Part shown: positions 22,481 through 28,563 of the stretch, one piece after another
Numbering within the stretch: the first letter of the stretch is position 1
Layout: each line of letters starts with the position of its first letter
Source of the DNA: a virus
Virus record (IMG/VR): IMGVR_UViG_3300025647_000182
Span: 1-29,672 of that record
Reading direction: 5' to 3' (one strand)
Length of the DNA stretch: 29,672 bases
Made by a program: the position numbers and the translations under genes
Notes under the pieces: generated by a model
The model's input: only the letters and a program-made list of their open reading frames with translations
What the model was told of the DNA's origin: nothing
Database searches by the model: none

Positions 22481-22795
22481 TTATGTTAGCTTAGGTATTT
22501 CTACCTCATTAGTGTCAGTATCTGCGTATGCTAAAATAAAGTCTATACCAGAAGCACTAGATAAATCTTTTTGTGCTTGTTTAAGTACTCTATTTACCCT
22601 AGTACCGTTAGCTCTTCTACTTAGGCATTTACAGTCTACAAAGTAGGTTTTTCCTGTTTTAGTGTTAATAGCGACAATATCTACTAAACCTTGTGAAGTC
22701 CCCTCTTTTATAACCTCATAACCTTTACTCATTAAGTAGTTAGCTATCACGTTAGAGGCTATAGCGCCTCTAACGTGTTCCTTGAAGTTCGACAT
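22481..22795 (-). CDS. PD-(D/E)XK nuclease, resolvase-like
   Basis: 104 residues beginning MSNFKEHVRGAIASNVIANYLMSKGYEV, a helix typical of small PD-(D/E)XK nucleases. D39 (GLVDIVAIN), then D54-x-K56 (YFVDCKCLSR), form the active site; Asp replaces the usual Glu in the ExK pair. It is probably a second Holliday-junction or branched-DNA nuclease, or a nicking enzyme. The ATG overlaps the upstream stop by one base. A perfect 12 bp inverted repeat (22748-22777) lies 18 bases after the start, where it could hinder translation or be a binding site. Confidence 0.82.
   Translation of the reverse strand: MSNFKEHVRGAIASNVIANYLMSKGYEVIKEGTSQGLVDIVAINTKTGKTYFVDCKCLSRRANGTRVNRVLKQAQKDLSSASGIDFILAYADTDTNEVEIPKLT
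22748..22777 (-). repeat. Perfect 12 bp inverted repeat inside start of nuclease gene
   Basis: Arms CACGTTAGAGGC (22748-22759) and GCCTCTAACGTG (22766-22777) with a 6 base loop. It is within codons 7-16 of the nuclease gene at 22481-22795 and should fold strongly in its mRNA. Confidence 0.9.
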
Positions 22796-23232
22796 TAATT
22801 CGATGCAAGCAGTGTAGTAAAGTACTGTGCAGCTTTGCCAGTCAATTTAGAGACAATTTCTTCGTCAACTTCATGACCTGCATCAGAGATAGCAGCAACC
22901 AAGGCTGCAATCGCATCAGCTTTTGATACACGAGAGCTAGTAGCGGCACCTGAGGCAGCAGCTTTAGTAGCAGCAGCTTTCTTAACGTACACACCAGCTT
23001 TAGTAAGAATCATACGAACACCGTTTGGTGACTCATCTAACTCGGCTGCGATATCTTTAACAATCTCCATAGAATTCTCAGGAGTTGGGTTTGCTTCTTC
23101 ATACATTGTAACTGCTTCTGCTTTTTTATCGTCGTCCCACATCTTTCTTTTCCTCTTAGTAGTAATTTTTACCCCTGGACAAGTTCCAGTGGCATCTCTT
23201 TGCTGTTGATAAAATCGGTCTCCCAAACTCAT
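22795..23232 (-). CDS. Myb/SANT-like single-HTH DNA-binding protein
   Basis: 145 residues from ATG 23230-23232, first gene after promoter P5. The core MWDDDKKAEAVTMYEEANPTP then IVKDIAAELDESPNGVRMILTKAGVYVKK (31-84) has the same aromatic-start, three-helix plan as the repeats of the 19246 gene. An Ala/Thr/Ser linker and a short helical C-terminus follow. The GGAG at 23238-23235 is only two bases from this ATG but eight from the in-frame TTG (codon 3). A second ATG at 23142 has AAGAGGA eight bases upstream, so two protein forms are possible. It is probably a small regulator. Confidence 0.75.
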   Translation of the reverse strand: MSLGDRFYQQQRDATGTCPGVKITTKRKRKMWDDDKKAEAVTMYEEANPTPENSMEIVKDIAAELDESPNGVRMILTKAGVYVKKAAATKAAASGAATSSRVSKADAIAALVAAISDAGHEVDEEIVSKLTGKAAQYFTTLLASN

Positions 23233-23252
23233 ATCTCCAATTTAGAAAAGAT

Positions 23253-23281
23253 ATTATACGAGAATTTGAGCTACGCGTCAA
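23253..23281 (-). promoter_or_regulatory. Sigma70 promoter P5
   Basis: -35 TTGACG (23281-23276), 17 base spacer with GCTCAAATT, -10 TATAAT (23258-23253), AAAAATATTTC upstream. The -35 contains the TGA stop of the methylase gene. It drives the HTH protein, nuclease, unknown and PC4-like operon. Confidence 0.83.
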
Positions 23282-23853
23282 GAAATATTTTTTTGATACT
23301 CTAGCAATGCTTCACAAGCTAATTCGTTTGCTAAAGAGTTCTGCTCTTTGGTAGCGGGAGGTACAAAAAAGACCCCTCTATCAAGTCGTGCTGTTTTATC
23401 CCAAATATACCAGGCATAATCAGTAGCATCTGTGCCTTTACCAGTAAAGCTAGGTCTCTTACTGAGAACATGTAATGCTGTTGGGGTATTCTGCTTCCAC
23501 CACTCATGCCTGCCAATACTGCCTAAATAGTTAATCCTTAGTAGCATAATACAAGTATCAGATAAAAGAAGAGAATGGTCTATAAATTCTCTTGCAATAC
23601 TAAATGGTGGGTTTGATAGAATCAAGTCTGCTTTCTCTGTATGGTCAAAAAAGTCTTTTTCTTCCATAATCTCAGAATAAGTACAGGGAATATTTTGCTC
23701 TTCTAAAAAGAACTGTATTCTACCATCCCCCCTACAAGGCTCGTGTGCAGATGAAAACATAGACCAATCAATCTCTAAATTCTCATAACACCAGGGAGGT
23801 GTTGGATAGAAGTCTGTAGGATTAAGTCGTTGCCCTGTTTTTTGTCTGCTCAT
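23278..23853 (-). CDS. DNA adenine methyltransferase-like protein
   Basis: 191 residues from ATG 23851-23853, which has AAGGA six bases upstream; a TTG five codons earlier lacks support. Motif I for S-adenosylmethionine is EPCRGDG (38-44) and catalytic motif IV is NPPF (81-84) after LILS. This NPPF type methylates N6 of adenine in most relatives (N4 of cytosine also possible). It overlaps the upstream endonuclease-like gene by 32 bases. It probably protects phage DNA from host restriction or from its neighbour. The target sequence cannot be told from here. Confidence 0.86.
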   Translation of the reverse strand: MSRQKTGQRLNPTDFYPTPPWCYENLEIDWSMFSSAHEPCRGDGRIQFFLEEQNIPCTYSEIMEEKDFFDHTEKADLILSNPPFSIAREFIDHSLLLSDTCIMLLRINYLGSIGRHEWWKQNTPTALHVLSKRPSFTGKGTDATDYAWYIWDKTARLDRGVFFVPPATKEQNSLANELACEALLEYQKNIS

Positions 23854-24235
23854 TAATTGTCCTTGCAAAATCTTCTATAAAGCACCAGTTAAAATACTCT
23901 GATACTTGTGAGTTTAAATAAGTATGGATTCCCGCTCTATTTTTATAGTGGTCGCCATCTAAGACAAGTAAGCTATATTTTGAGGGAAATTTCTTAAAGT
24001 TCTCTATTACGAACGGTAACTTCTGGTCTGCTGTTCCTGAACCCATCTGTCTTTTGCACTCTATAGCCAAGTCTAGTTCTGGTATATAGAAATCCATTTT
24101 TGAGCGTGGGTTATTATAACAATCTGTAAAAATTACTTGAGTCTGTAACGTTAGTCGAAAACTTTGCATAATATCAAAAAGTTCCGTCTCTAAATGCTGC
24201 CCTGATTTTACTGCGTTTGCGCCTTGTGAGATCAT
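23822..24235 (-). CDS. PD-(D/E)XK endonuclease-like protein
   Basis: 137 residues. SGQHLETELFDIM (E16), D48 in RSKMDFYIPE, and ECK at 59-61 (LAIECKRQMGSGTADQK) form a PD-(D/E)XK active site. The following KLPFVIENFKKFPSKYSLLVLDGDHY resembles restriction-endonuclease-like proteins. It is directly upstream of, and overlaps, an adenine methylase and has its own promoter (P6). Together they look like a small restriction-modification-type pair, although it may instead be a recombination nuclease. The ATG has AGAGGA about eight bases upstream. Confidence 0.75.
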   Translation of the reverse strand: MISQGANAVKSGQHLETELFDIMQSFRLTLQTQVIFTDCYNNPRSKMDFYIPELDLAIECKRQMGSGTADQKLPFVIENFKKFPSKYSLLVLDGDHYKNRAGIHTYLNSQVSEYFNWCFIEDFARTINEQTKNRATT

Positions 24236-24263
24236 TAATATGTTCCTCTGTTTGTGAGTTTAT

Positions 24264-24292
24264 ATTATATACGGATCGAGGATCATTGTCAA
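24264..24292 (-). promoter_or_regulatory. Sigma70 promoter P6
   Basis: -35 TTGACA (24292-24287), 17 base spacer, -10 TATAAT (24269-24264), with AAAAAATATTTC upstream. It drives the endonuclease-like and methylase genes. Confidence 0.85.
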
Positions 24293-24302
24293 GAAATATT
24301 TT

Positions 24303-25013
24303 TTATATCCTCGACAAATCAAGTCCATATTTCTTCAAGTGCTCTAGTTTACCTAATTCATAGGCTGGTACATATGCGTTAAATCCACCAGTCTGAATGT
24401 CTAGGTCTTCTGATTTAACTTTCTGTAGAACATATACCGCATAGCAGTAAGTTCCATACTTTCTTTCATAGTCAAAAGCCTGAAGTCCAGACTTGTCACT
24501 AATATACTCCTTCGTCAACTTTTGGTCAACTATCACAGTGCTATGATAAGTGGAAGACCATGCGATTTCACCAACCGCAAAATCTTCTGATACACACTCA
24601 TCGGGAAAGTATTCCAGCTCTTTTCTTTCTTCATCATTACCTGGACGATGTGGCACACCCACTTTATCTAGTAAAGTCTTTACGAACCCCGCAGAGCGAT
24701 ATAGTCTTCTAGATATATCACTAACTGTTGCGCCTTGCAGATAATCAGTAACTGCTTCACAAATTTCACTATTACTTGCAGCTTTACCTCTATTCTGTGC
24801 TTTGCGCTTTGATACATACTCTTTTTGGTCTAGATGGTTTTGAATAATCTGAGTTAATCGAGTAGTATTATATGATATATTTAGTATTTCGCAAGCGTCT
24901 TTCTTTGTAATTGGCTTAACTGATGCATCTTGTGGGTTTAGCAGCCCGATAACTTTTTGAATATTGGAGCTAGATAATTGCTCATGCTCTTTCTTCTTTA
25001 TCTGCTTTCTCAA
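24303..25013 (-). CDS. HTH DNA-binding protein, function unknown
   Basis: A protein of 236 residues if started at TTG 25011-25013, which has GGAGG six bases upstream; the longer frame from 25052 has no site. The first part has two helix-turn-helix-like regions: KKDACEILNISYNTTRLTQII, and EAVTDYLQGATVSDISRRLYRSAG followed by a recognition-type helix. The second half is beta-rich and ends HLKKYGLDLSRI. It overlaps the dATP/dGTP hydrolase gene by 32 bases. It resembles conserved marine phage proteins of unknown role; regulation or recombination is possible. Confidence 0.72.
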   Translation of the reverse strand: MRKQIKKKEHEQLSSSNIQKVIGLLNPQDASVKPITKKDACEILNISYNTTRLTQIIQNHLDQKEYVSKRKAQNRGKAASNSEICEAVTDYLQGATVSDISRRLYRSAGFVKTLLDKVGVPHRPGNDEERKELEYFPDECVSEDFAVGEIAWSSTYHSTVIVDQKLTKEYISDKSGLQAFDYERKYGTYCYAVYVLQKVKSEDLDIQTGGFNAYVPAYELGKLEHLKKYGLDLSRI

Positions 25014-25287
25014 GCTGTGCCTCCAGTTTGAACAATAAACAACACATTGCATGTGCTAAGTGACTATAACCAGTCTCTGGGTCTAAGTCTTCTCCATCCA
25101 TGTGAGCAAATATATGACGTAAAGCACCTCCTGTATACCTCTTCTGAAGATTATCTAGTTTGCGCCAGTTCTCTTCATCATACTTCTCTGCACCAAAAGT
25201 TAATACTTTTGCTACTTCCATAGTAGCTTTTGGAGGCAGAAGGTACATCTTTGGTTTTTGACTATCAAATTTGCGCCCTTCCTCCAT
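24982..25287 (-). CDS. dATP/dGTP diphosphohydrolase-like protein (DUF5664)
   Basis: 101 residues: KFDSQKPKMYLLPPKAT, EVAKVLTFGAEKYDEENWRKL, YTGGALRHIFAHMDGEDLDPETG, then SHLAHAMCCLLFKLE. These are the hallmark segments of the DUF5664 / dATP-dGTP diphosphohydrolase N-terminal family, a MazG-like helical fold with metal-binding acidic residues. Relatives clear dATP or dGTP from the pool; one works in the phage diaminopurine pathway (MazZ). No PurZ or DatZ is in this window, so pool balancing beside thyX is the safer reading. The ATG follows GGAG by 7 bases, and thyX ends two bases upstream. Confidence 0.82.
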   Translation of the reverse strand: MEEGRKFDSQKPKMYLLPPKATMEVAKVLTFGAEKYDEENWRKLDNLQKRYTGGALRHIFAHMDGEDLDPETGYSHLAHAMCCLLFKLEAQLEKADKEERA

Positions 25288-25289
25288 TG

Positions 25290-25934
25290 CTATTCTCCAG
25301 TTATTTCAGGAAAGTGCTGTTCTACAATCTCCCAGCACTTTTGAGCTATTTGCATATGCTCTTTCTGAGTGCCATTTGCTCTGCGAAGATTACAATAGTG
25401 AACCCAAGAGCGCAAAGAACCTGCCATATATAGCGTTGTCTCTGTATTTCCTTCTGGCAATACAGCCCTGGCCTGCTCTTTAGCAATACCATTATCTAGC
25501 GCCCAACGATAAGCCTCTTTTGAGGCTGCAATAACTTTTCGTTGGCGTTTATGCCATTCTATGTCTAACCCATCATTATCTGATTCAATACTATTTTGTC
25601 GATTCTTAGGGTCTTGCAGCCTAGCTTCGCGAGTAGTAAAGTTTTCACTTACTGCGTATCGTTGGCTAAACTCTTGAAACGAGAAAGACCTATGCCTCAA
25701 AATCTGCCTAGCGATATCTCTCGTAGTTTTAATCTCGATAGTTAAGTGCACCATCTCTAAAGGAGACCAGTGGTTCTCCTTGATTAAAAACTTAATGAGC
25801 TTTCCTGCTGTTTTAGTATTATTTTGATTAGCAGGATTACTTACTCTAGCAGCATAGGCTACCAACTGCTCTGCTGTAAAACACTCTGAGTATGCGGTAG
25901 GCTTACTCAGAGATATCAGGTTAACATTACTCAT
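25290..25934 (-). CDS. thyX: Flavin-dependent thymidylate synthase
   Basis: Makes dTMP from dUMP with FAD and methylene-tetrahydrofolate. The ThyX motif RHRX7S is present as RHRSFSFQEFSQRY (residues 80-93 of the 214-residue form). It is preceded by NHWSPLEMVHLTIEI and followed by QARAVLPEGNTETTLYMAGSLRSWVHYCNLR, with the conserved 'ARxxLP' and dUMP/FAD-binding Arg residues. I start at ATG 25932-25934, which overlaps the upstream stop by 8 bases and has GGA seven bases upstream; the TTG at 25961 is unlikely. It supplies dTMP independently of the host. Confidence 0.95.
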   Translation of the reverse strand: MSNVNLISLSKPTAYSECFTAEQLVAYAARVSNPANQNNTKTAGKLIKFLIKENHWSPLEMVHLTIEIKTTRDIARQILRHRSFSFQEFSQRYAVSENFTTREARLQDPKNRQNSIESDNDGLDIEWHKRQRKVIAASKEAYRWALDNGIAKEQARAVLPEGNTETTLYMAGSLRSWVHYCNLRRANGTQKEHMQIAQKCWEIVEQHFPEITGE

Positions 25935-26136
25935 CAATATTCCACTCCATATTTTCTTCAATTGCGTACTGGCAGCATTGGATATAATCTCTATCCTCCT
26001 CTGTCAATACCTCCCAGGCATAAGTAAGTTTATCAACTAGAGCAGTTAACTCTTCTGGGTTGCTTAAATGACGATTACTCTCCATTAAGAATTGTAGCTC
26101 GTCCATTCTCTTATCTAGCTTCTCTCTTAGCTTCAC
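25927..26136 (-). CDS. Small conserved phage protein, unknown
   Basis: 69 residues with a GTG start (26134-26136) overlapping the upstream TGA as GTGA. It is all helical and charged: LREKLDKRMDELQFLMESN, then AWEVLTEEDRDYIQCCQYAIEENMEW. Proteins with a 'D-Y-I-Q-x-x-Q-Y-A-x-E-E' end are common in marine phages without known role. Its place just before thyX is the only functional hint. Confidence 0.7.
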   Translation of the reverse strand: MKLREKLDKRMDELQFLMESNRHLSNPEELTALVDKLTYAWEVLTEEDRDYIQCCQYAIEENMEWNIDE

Positions 26137-26282
26137 TCTTCTTCATCCTCTAAACAATAGTAAGGGCCGGAGTCTGGCTCTGAATACCACCAGCGTTCTT
26201 CTGATGCGTTAGGGCAGCGAACTGGCATACCATAACCATCTCCGTTAAGATACTCTCCACAGTTAGGGCAGGCTTCCTCCAT
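26133..26282 (-). CDS. Small putative zinc-ribbon protein (49 aa)
   Basis: ATG at 26280-26282 to TGA at 26133-26135, 49 residues. It has C5-P-N-C8 near the start, C23 in RCPN, and C43 near the acidic end (CLEDEEE), which could bind zinc. It is the first gene after promoter P7. The ATG directly follows the left arm of an 11 bp inverted repeat, and the stop overlaps the next GTG start. The spacing, promoter and coupling make this a real small gene. Function is unknown. Confidence 0.7.
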   Translation of the reverse strand: MEEACPNCGEYLNGDGYGMPVRCPNASEERWWYSEPDSGPYYCLEDEEE

Positions 26283-26334
26283 CTCAAATTACCTCTTTCT
26301 TCATTTTCAAAAAGATATTTTAAGGTAATTTGAG
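26283..26334 (-). promoter_or_regulatory. Perfect 11 bp inverted repeat around promoter P7 (operator-like)
   Basis: CTCAAATTACC (26283-26293) and GGTAATTTGAG (26324-26334) are perfect complements, 30 bases apart. One arm is in the P7 spacer, the other directly before the first ATG. Only one arm is transcribed, so it should act as DNA, for example as paired repressor sites. Confidence 0.75.
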
Positions 26335-26345
26335 CATAAAGTCAA
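26317..26345 (-). promoter_or_regulatory. Sigma70 promoter P7
   Basis: -35 TTGACT (26345-26340), 17 base spacer containing GCTCAAATT, -10 TAAAAT (26322-26317). It drives the zinc-ribbon, 69 aa, thyX, DUF5664 and HTH genes. Confidence 0.78.
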
Positions 26346-26353
26346 GAGTTAAT

Positions 26354-26788
26354 TTATGATTTCTTTGACAACCTCCACTTAAGAAAGCTACCATAAAGCA
26401 GTTTAACCCCTACTTGATAAGGAATAAATAGAACTCTGGAGAAGATATAGCCTTTCTCCTCCATCTCTTTTTTCTCAACAAACTTTAATTGAATGTTGTC
26501 AGCATACATACCTTCATAACGAAGAACTGCGTGACCTTCTCCTCTTACTTCGCAGTAACAAATCTTTGCTTTGCGAGTAAGCAAACTCCACCAGAACTTC
26601 TTCCAGCTATAATCGCTGATATGAAATAACAAGGTAAGCGAGAAGTCTTCGCAGTCTCCTTTATAGTCATGGTCTAGCGGTGCTTTTGGTAGCATAATAT
26701 ACCATGCATCTCTTGAACCATACTGGTCTTTATCGTAAACATACTTATAACATGATGCTAGCTGACTTACTGCGGATTCTTTTTTCAT
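26354..26788 (-). CDS. Transglutaminase-like cysteine peptidase in lysis cassette (probable)
   Basis: 144 residues. GDCEDFSLT with C46, H86 in GEGHAVLRYEG and D97 in YADNIQ form a Cys-His-Asp triad spaced as in bacterial transglutaminase-like cysteine peptidases (BTLCP/DUF920). A tryptophan-rich middle and a basic, hydrophobic C-terminus (SFLKWRLSKKS) follow. It overlaps the holin gene by 4 bases, which suggests a part in cell-wall attack, or modification of a host envelope protein. There is no signal peptide. The triad is clear; the substrate is not known. Confidence 0.68.
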   Translation of the reverse strand: MKKESAVSQLASCYKYVYDKDQYGSRDAWYIMLPKAPLDHDYKGDCEDFSLTLLFHISDYSWKKFWWSLLTRKAKICYCEVRGEGHAVLRYEGMYADNIQLKFVEKKEMEEKGYIFSRVLFIPYQVGVKLLYGSFLKWRLSKKS

Positions 26789-27189
26789 TTTTCTCTCTGA
26801 ACTCCTTTTACTTTCTCATAAGTTCTGAGACCGCCTAATCCGAGCATGCCCATAAGTACTGGCATCATTTCTTCTAAAGGTACTAAAGGTATAATAATGC
26901 TTTGCTCGAGCAGAGCAAGTACAAAATTGCAGAATGGAATGGCTATAAAATTACCTGCCATTCCAAATCCACATACCCAACCAATAAAAGGTCTCCAGCC
27001 TGCAACAAACAAACTTTTATGAGCTGCTTCAGTTTTATTGACTTCCAACTGTGCTATAACTTGCTCGTTTGCATACTTCTCAGACATCGTTGCAATCTCA
27101 TGAGCTAGAGCATTTCTTTGGTCTTTATCCTCCACAAATTTATCTAATAGACCAGCAACTGGCCCAATCAAACTAGCTATTAATGACAT
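26785..27189 (-). CDS. Holin (3-TM, GTA-type)
   Basis: 134 residues. A soluble helical N-terminus (LLDKFVEDKDQRNALAHEI) precedes KTEAAHKSLFVAGWRPFIGWVCG, a hallmark of the '3TM phage holin' family. Hydrophobic segments follow at about 67-92 and 96-120, ending in a basic tail (YEKVKGVQREK). It should form the membrane lesion that lets the lysozyme reach the wall. It overlaps the lysozyme gene by 17 bases and the peptidase gene by 4, so the lysis genes are tightly coupled. Confidence 0.82.
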   Translation of the reverse strand: MSLIASLIGPVAGLLDKFVEDKDQRNALAHEIATMSEKYANEQVIAQLEVNKTEAAHKSLFVAGWRPFIGWVCGFGMAGNFIAIPFCNFVLALLEQSIIIPLVPLEEMMPVLMGMLGLGGLRTYEKVKGVQREK

Positions 27190-27622
27190 TCTCTAGTCGT
27201 CCCATCAATCGCTCTGCGCGATTGCTTACTTGACGATACCATACGGAATCCCTTCCTTCAGTAGCGGCAAGTTTCCAGTCGCCTTTATCTAAGGCGGCTT
27301 TAAAGTTTTTAAACTTACTTAGGCGAGGTCGCCCAAGGTTAAACAACATATTTACGAGTATTTCTTGTACTTCTTCAGGAAAGAAGTCCCAGTTCTCATA
27401 GAGAATAGCACATTCTTTAATACAGACATCTAAGTCAGTATTGAATACTTTTTCTACTCGGTCTTTTGATACTTCTCTTCCTATTGGAAGGTTCCATTCT
27501 GGCTCAAATGGCAGTACAAGGTGTCCAATGCCAAAAGTTTTATAGCCTAAATGGTCTTCGTAAGTATGGTACTTTACGCCTTCATCTTCTTCTAGTTGCT
27601 TTCTTACTCTATCTCTATTCAT
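27173..27622 (-). CDS. Endolysin, T4-type lysozyme (GH24)
   Basis: 149 residues. The catalytic triad E14-D23-T29 (EDEG, YEDHLGYKTFGIGH) has the same 9 and 6 residue spacing as T4 E11-D20-T26. This is followed by NMLFNLGRPRLSKFKNF and SVWYRQVSNRAERL, which line the peptidoglycan cleft. It cuts the NAM-NAG bonds. No signal peptide is visible, so it depends on the holin. The ATG is within ATGA shared with the upstream stop, and GGAG lies upstream. Confidence 0.95.
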   Translation of the reverse strand: MNRDRVRKQLEEDEGVKYHTYEDHLGYKTFGIGHLVLPFEPEWNLPIGREVSKDRVEKVFNTDLDVCIKECAILYENWDFFPEEVQEILVNMLFNLGRPRLSKFKNFKAALDKGDWKLAATEGRDSVWYRQVSNRAERLMGRLENVINS

Positions 27623-28221
27623 TTTTTAACTCCTGTGGTTGCTTTTCTACCTATTCCTCTTGCATTGAGTTCTTTCGCTTCTGTATCTGACCACCAGTAC
27701 GGCGTTTCTCTACCTTTCCAGGATGCAAAATTTTGTTTATCTGCCATATAGAACTTGCGATAGCTGTCTATAGGGTTATCATAATCTTTTAGTTCGTCTG
27801 GCATAGCAAGACCGAAGGTTGTAAAGCCTAGTCTTTCTATGTTTTTTGGGTCTGGTAATTGATTTATTACTAGAGCAGATGCATGTTCTCTACCATATCG
27901 GTAGTGATACTCACTATTAAGTGCATTTGCATAGCAGTGTGTCCACTCAAAATTATCCAGCGATGACCTGGCCCATATAGTTGATGGGTGATTGTACATT
28001 GTAGGAAGATAAGGAAAATCCCTAACTTCTTTTTTCTTTTCTTCTTTTAATACTGCCCATTCTTCAGCAGTAAGTTTACGAGGAACAAAGCCAATATACT
28101 TATCTATCCACATATTTGTGCAAAGTATCTGGCCTGCCTCTAAAATCATTTTACTTACATGTTTATCTACGTGGTACTCTGCACACTTATCAAGGTCAGA
28201 GTCAAGATAAAATAGGTTCAA
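27619..28221 (-). CDS. Conserved marine-phage protein, unknown function
   Basis: 200 residues from TTG 28219-28221 with GGAG six bases upstream. It has MNLFYLDSDLDKCAEYHVDKHVSKMILEAGQILCT, YNHPSTIWARSS, EYHYRYGREH, FGLAMPDELKDYDN and FASWKGRETPYWW. These Asp/His/Cys and Trp-rich segments are strongly conserved-looking and widespread in marine phages, usually without function. The His-rich N-terminus could hold a metal. It overlaps the lysozyme gene by 4 bases, but it is not clearly a lysis gene. Confidence 0.78.
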   Translation of the reverse strand: MNLFYLDSDLDKCAEYHVDKHVSKMILEAGQILCTNMWIDKYIGFVPRKLTAEEWAVLKEEKKKEVRDFPYLPTMYNHPSTIWARSSLDNFEWTHCYANALNSEYHYRYGREHASALVINQLPDPKNIERLGFTTFGLAMPDELKDYDNPIDSYRKFYMADKQNFASWKGRETPYWWSDTEAKELNARGIGRKATTGVKK

Positions 28222-28223
28222 GG

Positions 28224-28373
28224 CTACTCCTCAGAATCATCTAAAGTTATTACTCCTGTACTTACCAGGTGTGCAATTGTTGCTTCTATTCCTTCTTTTT
28301 TGCCTATATTATAGCAGGTAATCCCGCAGCCTATCAAGGTAAAAATAAATATAGCGTAAACTTGTATTTCCAT
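28224..28373 (-). CDS. Small membrane-anchored phage protein (49 aa)
   Basis: ATG 28371-28373 to TAG 28224-28226, 49 residues, with AGGA seven bases upstream. Residues 4-20 (QVYAIFIFTLIGCGITC) form one membrane span. Then comes a conserved-looking cytoplasmic tail, YNIGKKEGIEATIAHLVSTGVITLDD. Short proteins with this membrane-anchor plus 'G-x-x-x-G-I-E-x-T-I-x-x-L' tail are common in marine phages, function unknown. It is the first gene of the lysis operon below promoters P8 and P9. Confidence 0.72.
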   Translation of the reverse strand: MEIQVYAIFIFTLIGCGITCYNIGKKEGIEATIAHLVSTGVITLDDSEE

Positions 28374-28401
28374 AAGAGTTTCCTTAGTTTCTTAAATACC
28401 T

Positions 28402-28430
28402 ATTCTACATGGTTTTAAGCGTGTTGTCAA
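28402..28430 (-). promoter_or_regulatory. Sigma70 promoter P8
   Basis: -35 TTGACA (28430-28425), 17 base spacer with GCTTAAAAC, -10 TAGAAT (28407-28402). It is the inner of two tandem promoters for the lysis operon. Confidence 0.78.
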
Positions 28431-28457
28431 GAGTTTTATTTTCAGACTTAAAGAGGC

Positions 28458-28486
28458 ATTATATAATAAATGAGAAGTCAAGTCAA
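28458..28486 (-). promoter_or_regulatory. Sigma70 promoter P9
   Basis: -35 TTGACT (28486-28481), 17 base spacer, -10 TATAAT (28463-28458), with AAAAAATTATTC upstream. It is the outer leftward promoter, back to back with P10. Confidence 0.8.
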
Positions 28487-28528
28487 GAATAATTTTTTAG
28501 GTCCTCCAAGCTTTTTCAAAAATATTTC

Positions 28529-28557
28529 TTGACAGAACACTCAAACTCTTATATAAT
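28529..28557 (+). promoter_or_regulatory. Sigma70 promoter P10 (rightward)
   Basis: -35 TTGACA (28529-28534), 17 base spacer, -10 TATAAT (28552-28557): full consensus with AAAAATATTTC upstream. Transcription would begin about 28563-28566, at or next to the ATG of the first gene. Confidence 0.9.
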
Positions 28558-28563
28558 ACGCAT

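Larger units (their letters stand above)
28374..28563. promoter_or_regulatory. Divergent early control region
   Basis: No gene. It holds leftward promoters P8 and P9 and rightward P10. GTCAAGAA (28482-28489) and TTCTTGAC (28526-28533) form an 8 bp inverted pair with the A/T-rich stretches of P9 and P10 between them, so both directions may share regulators. Confidence 0.75.

Noticed and set aside
22407-22646. Plus-strand open frame over the GC-rich island
   Set aside because: It runs antisense to the nuclease gene, has no ribosome binding site, and its sequence is the shadow of a real gene.
24982-25287. Evidence for a diaminopurine (Z) genome
   Set aside because: Only a DUF5664 gene is present; no PurZ- or DatZ-like gene is in the window, and the polymerase alone does not prove it.
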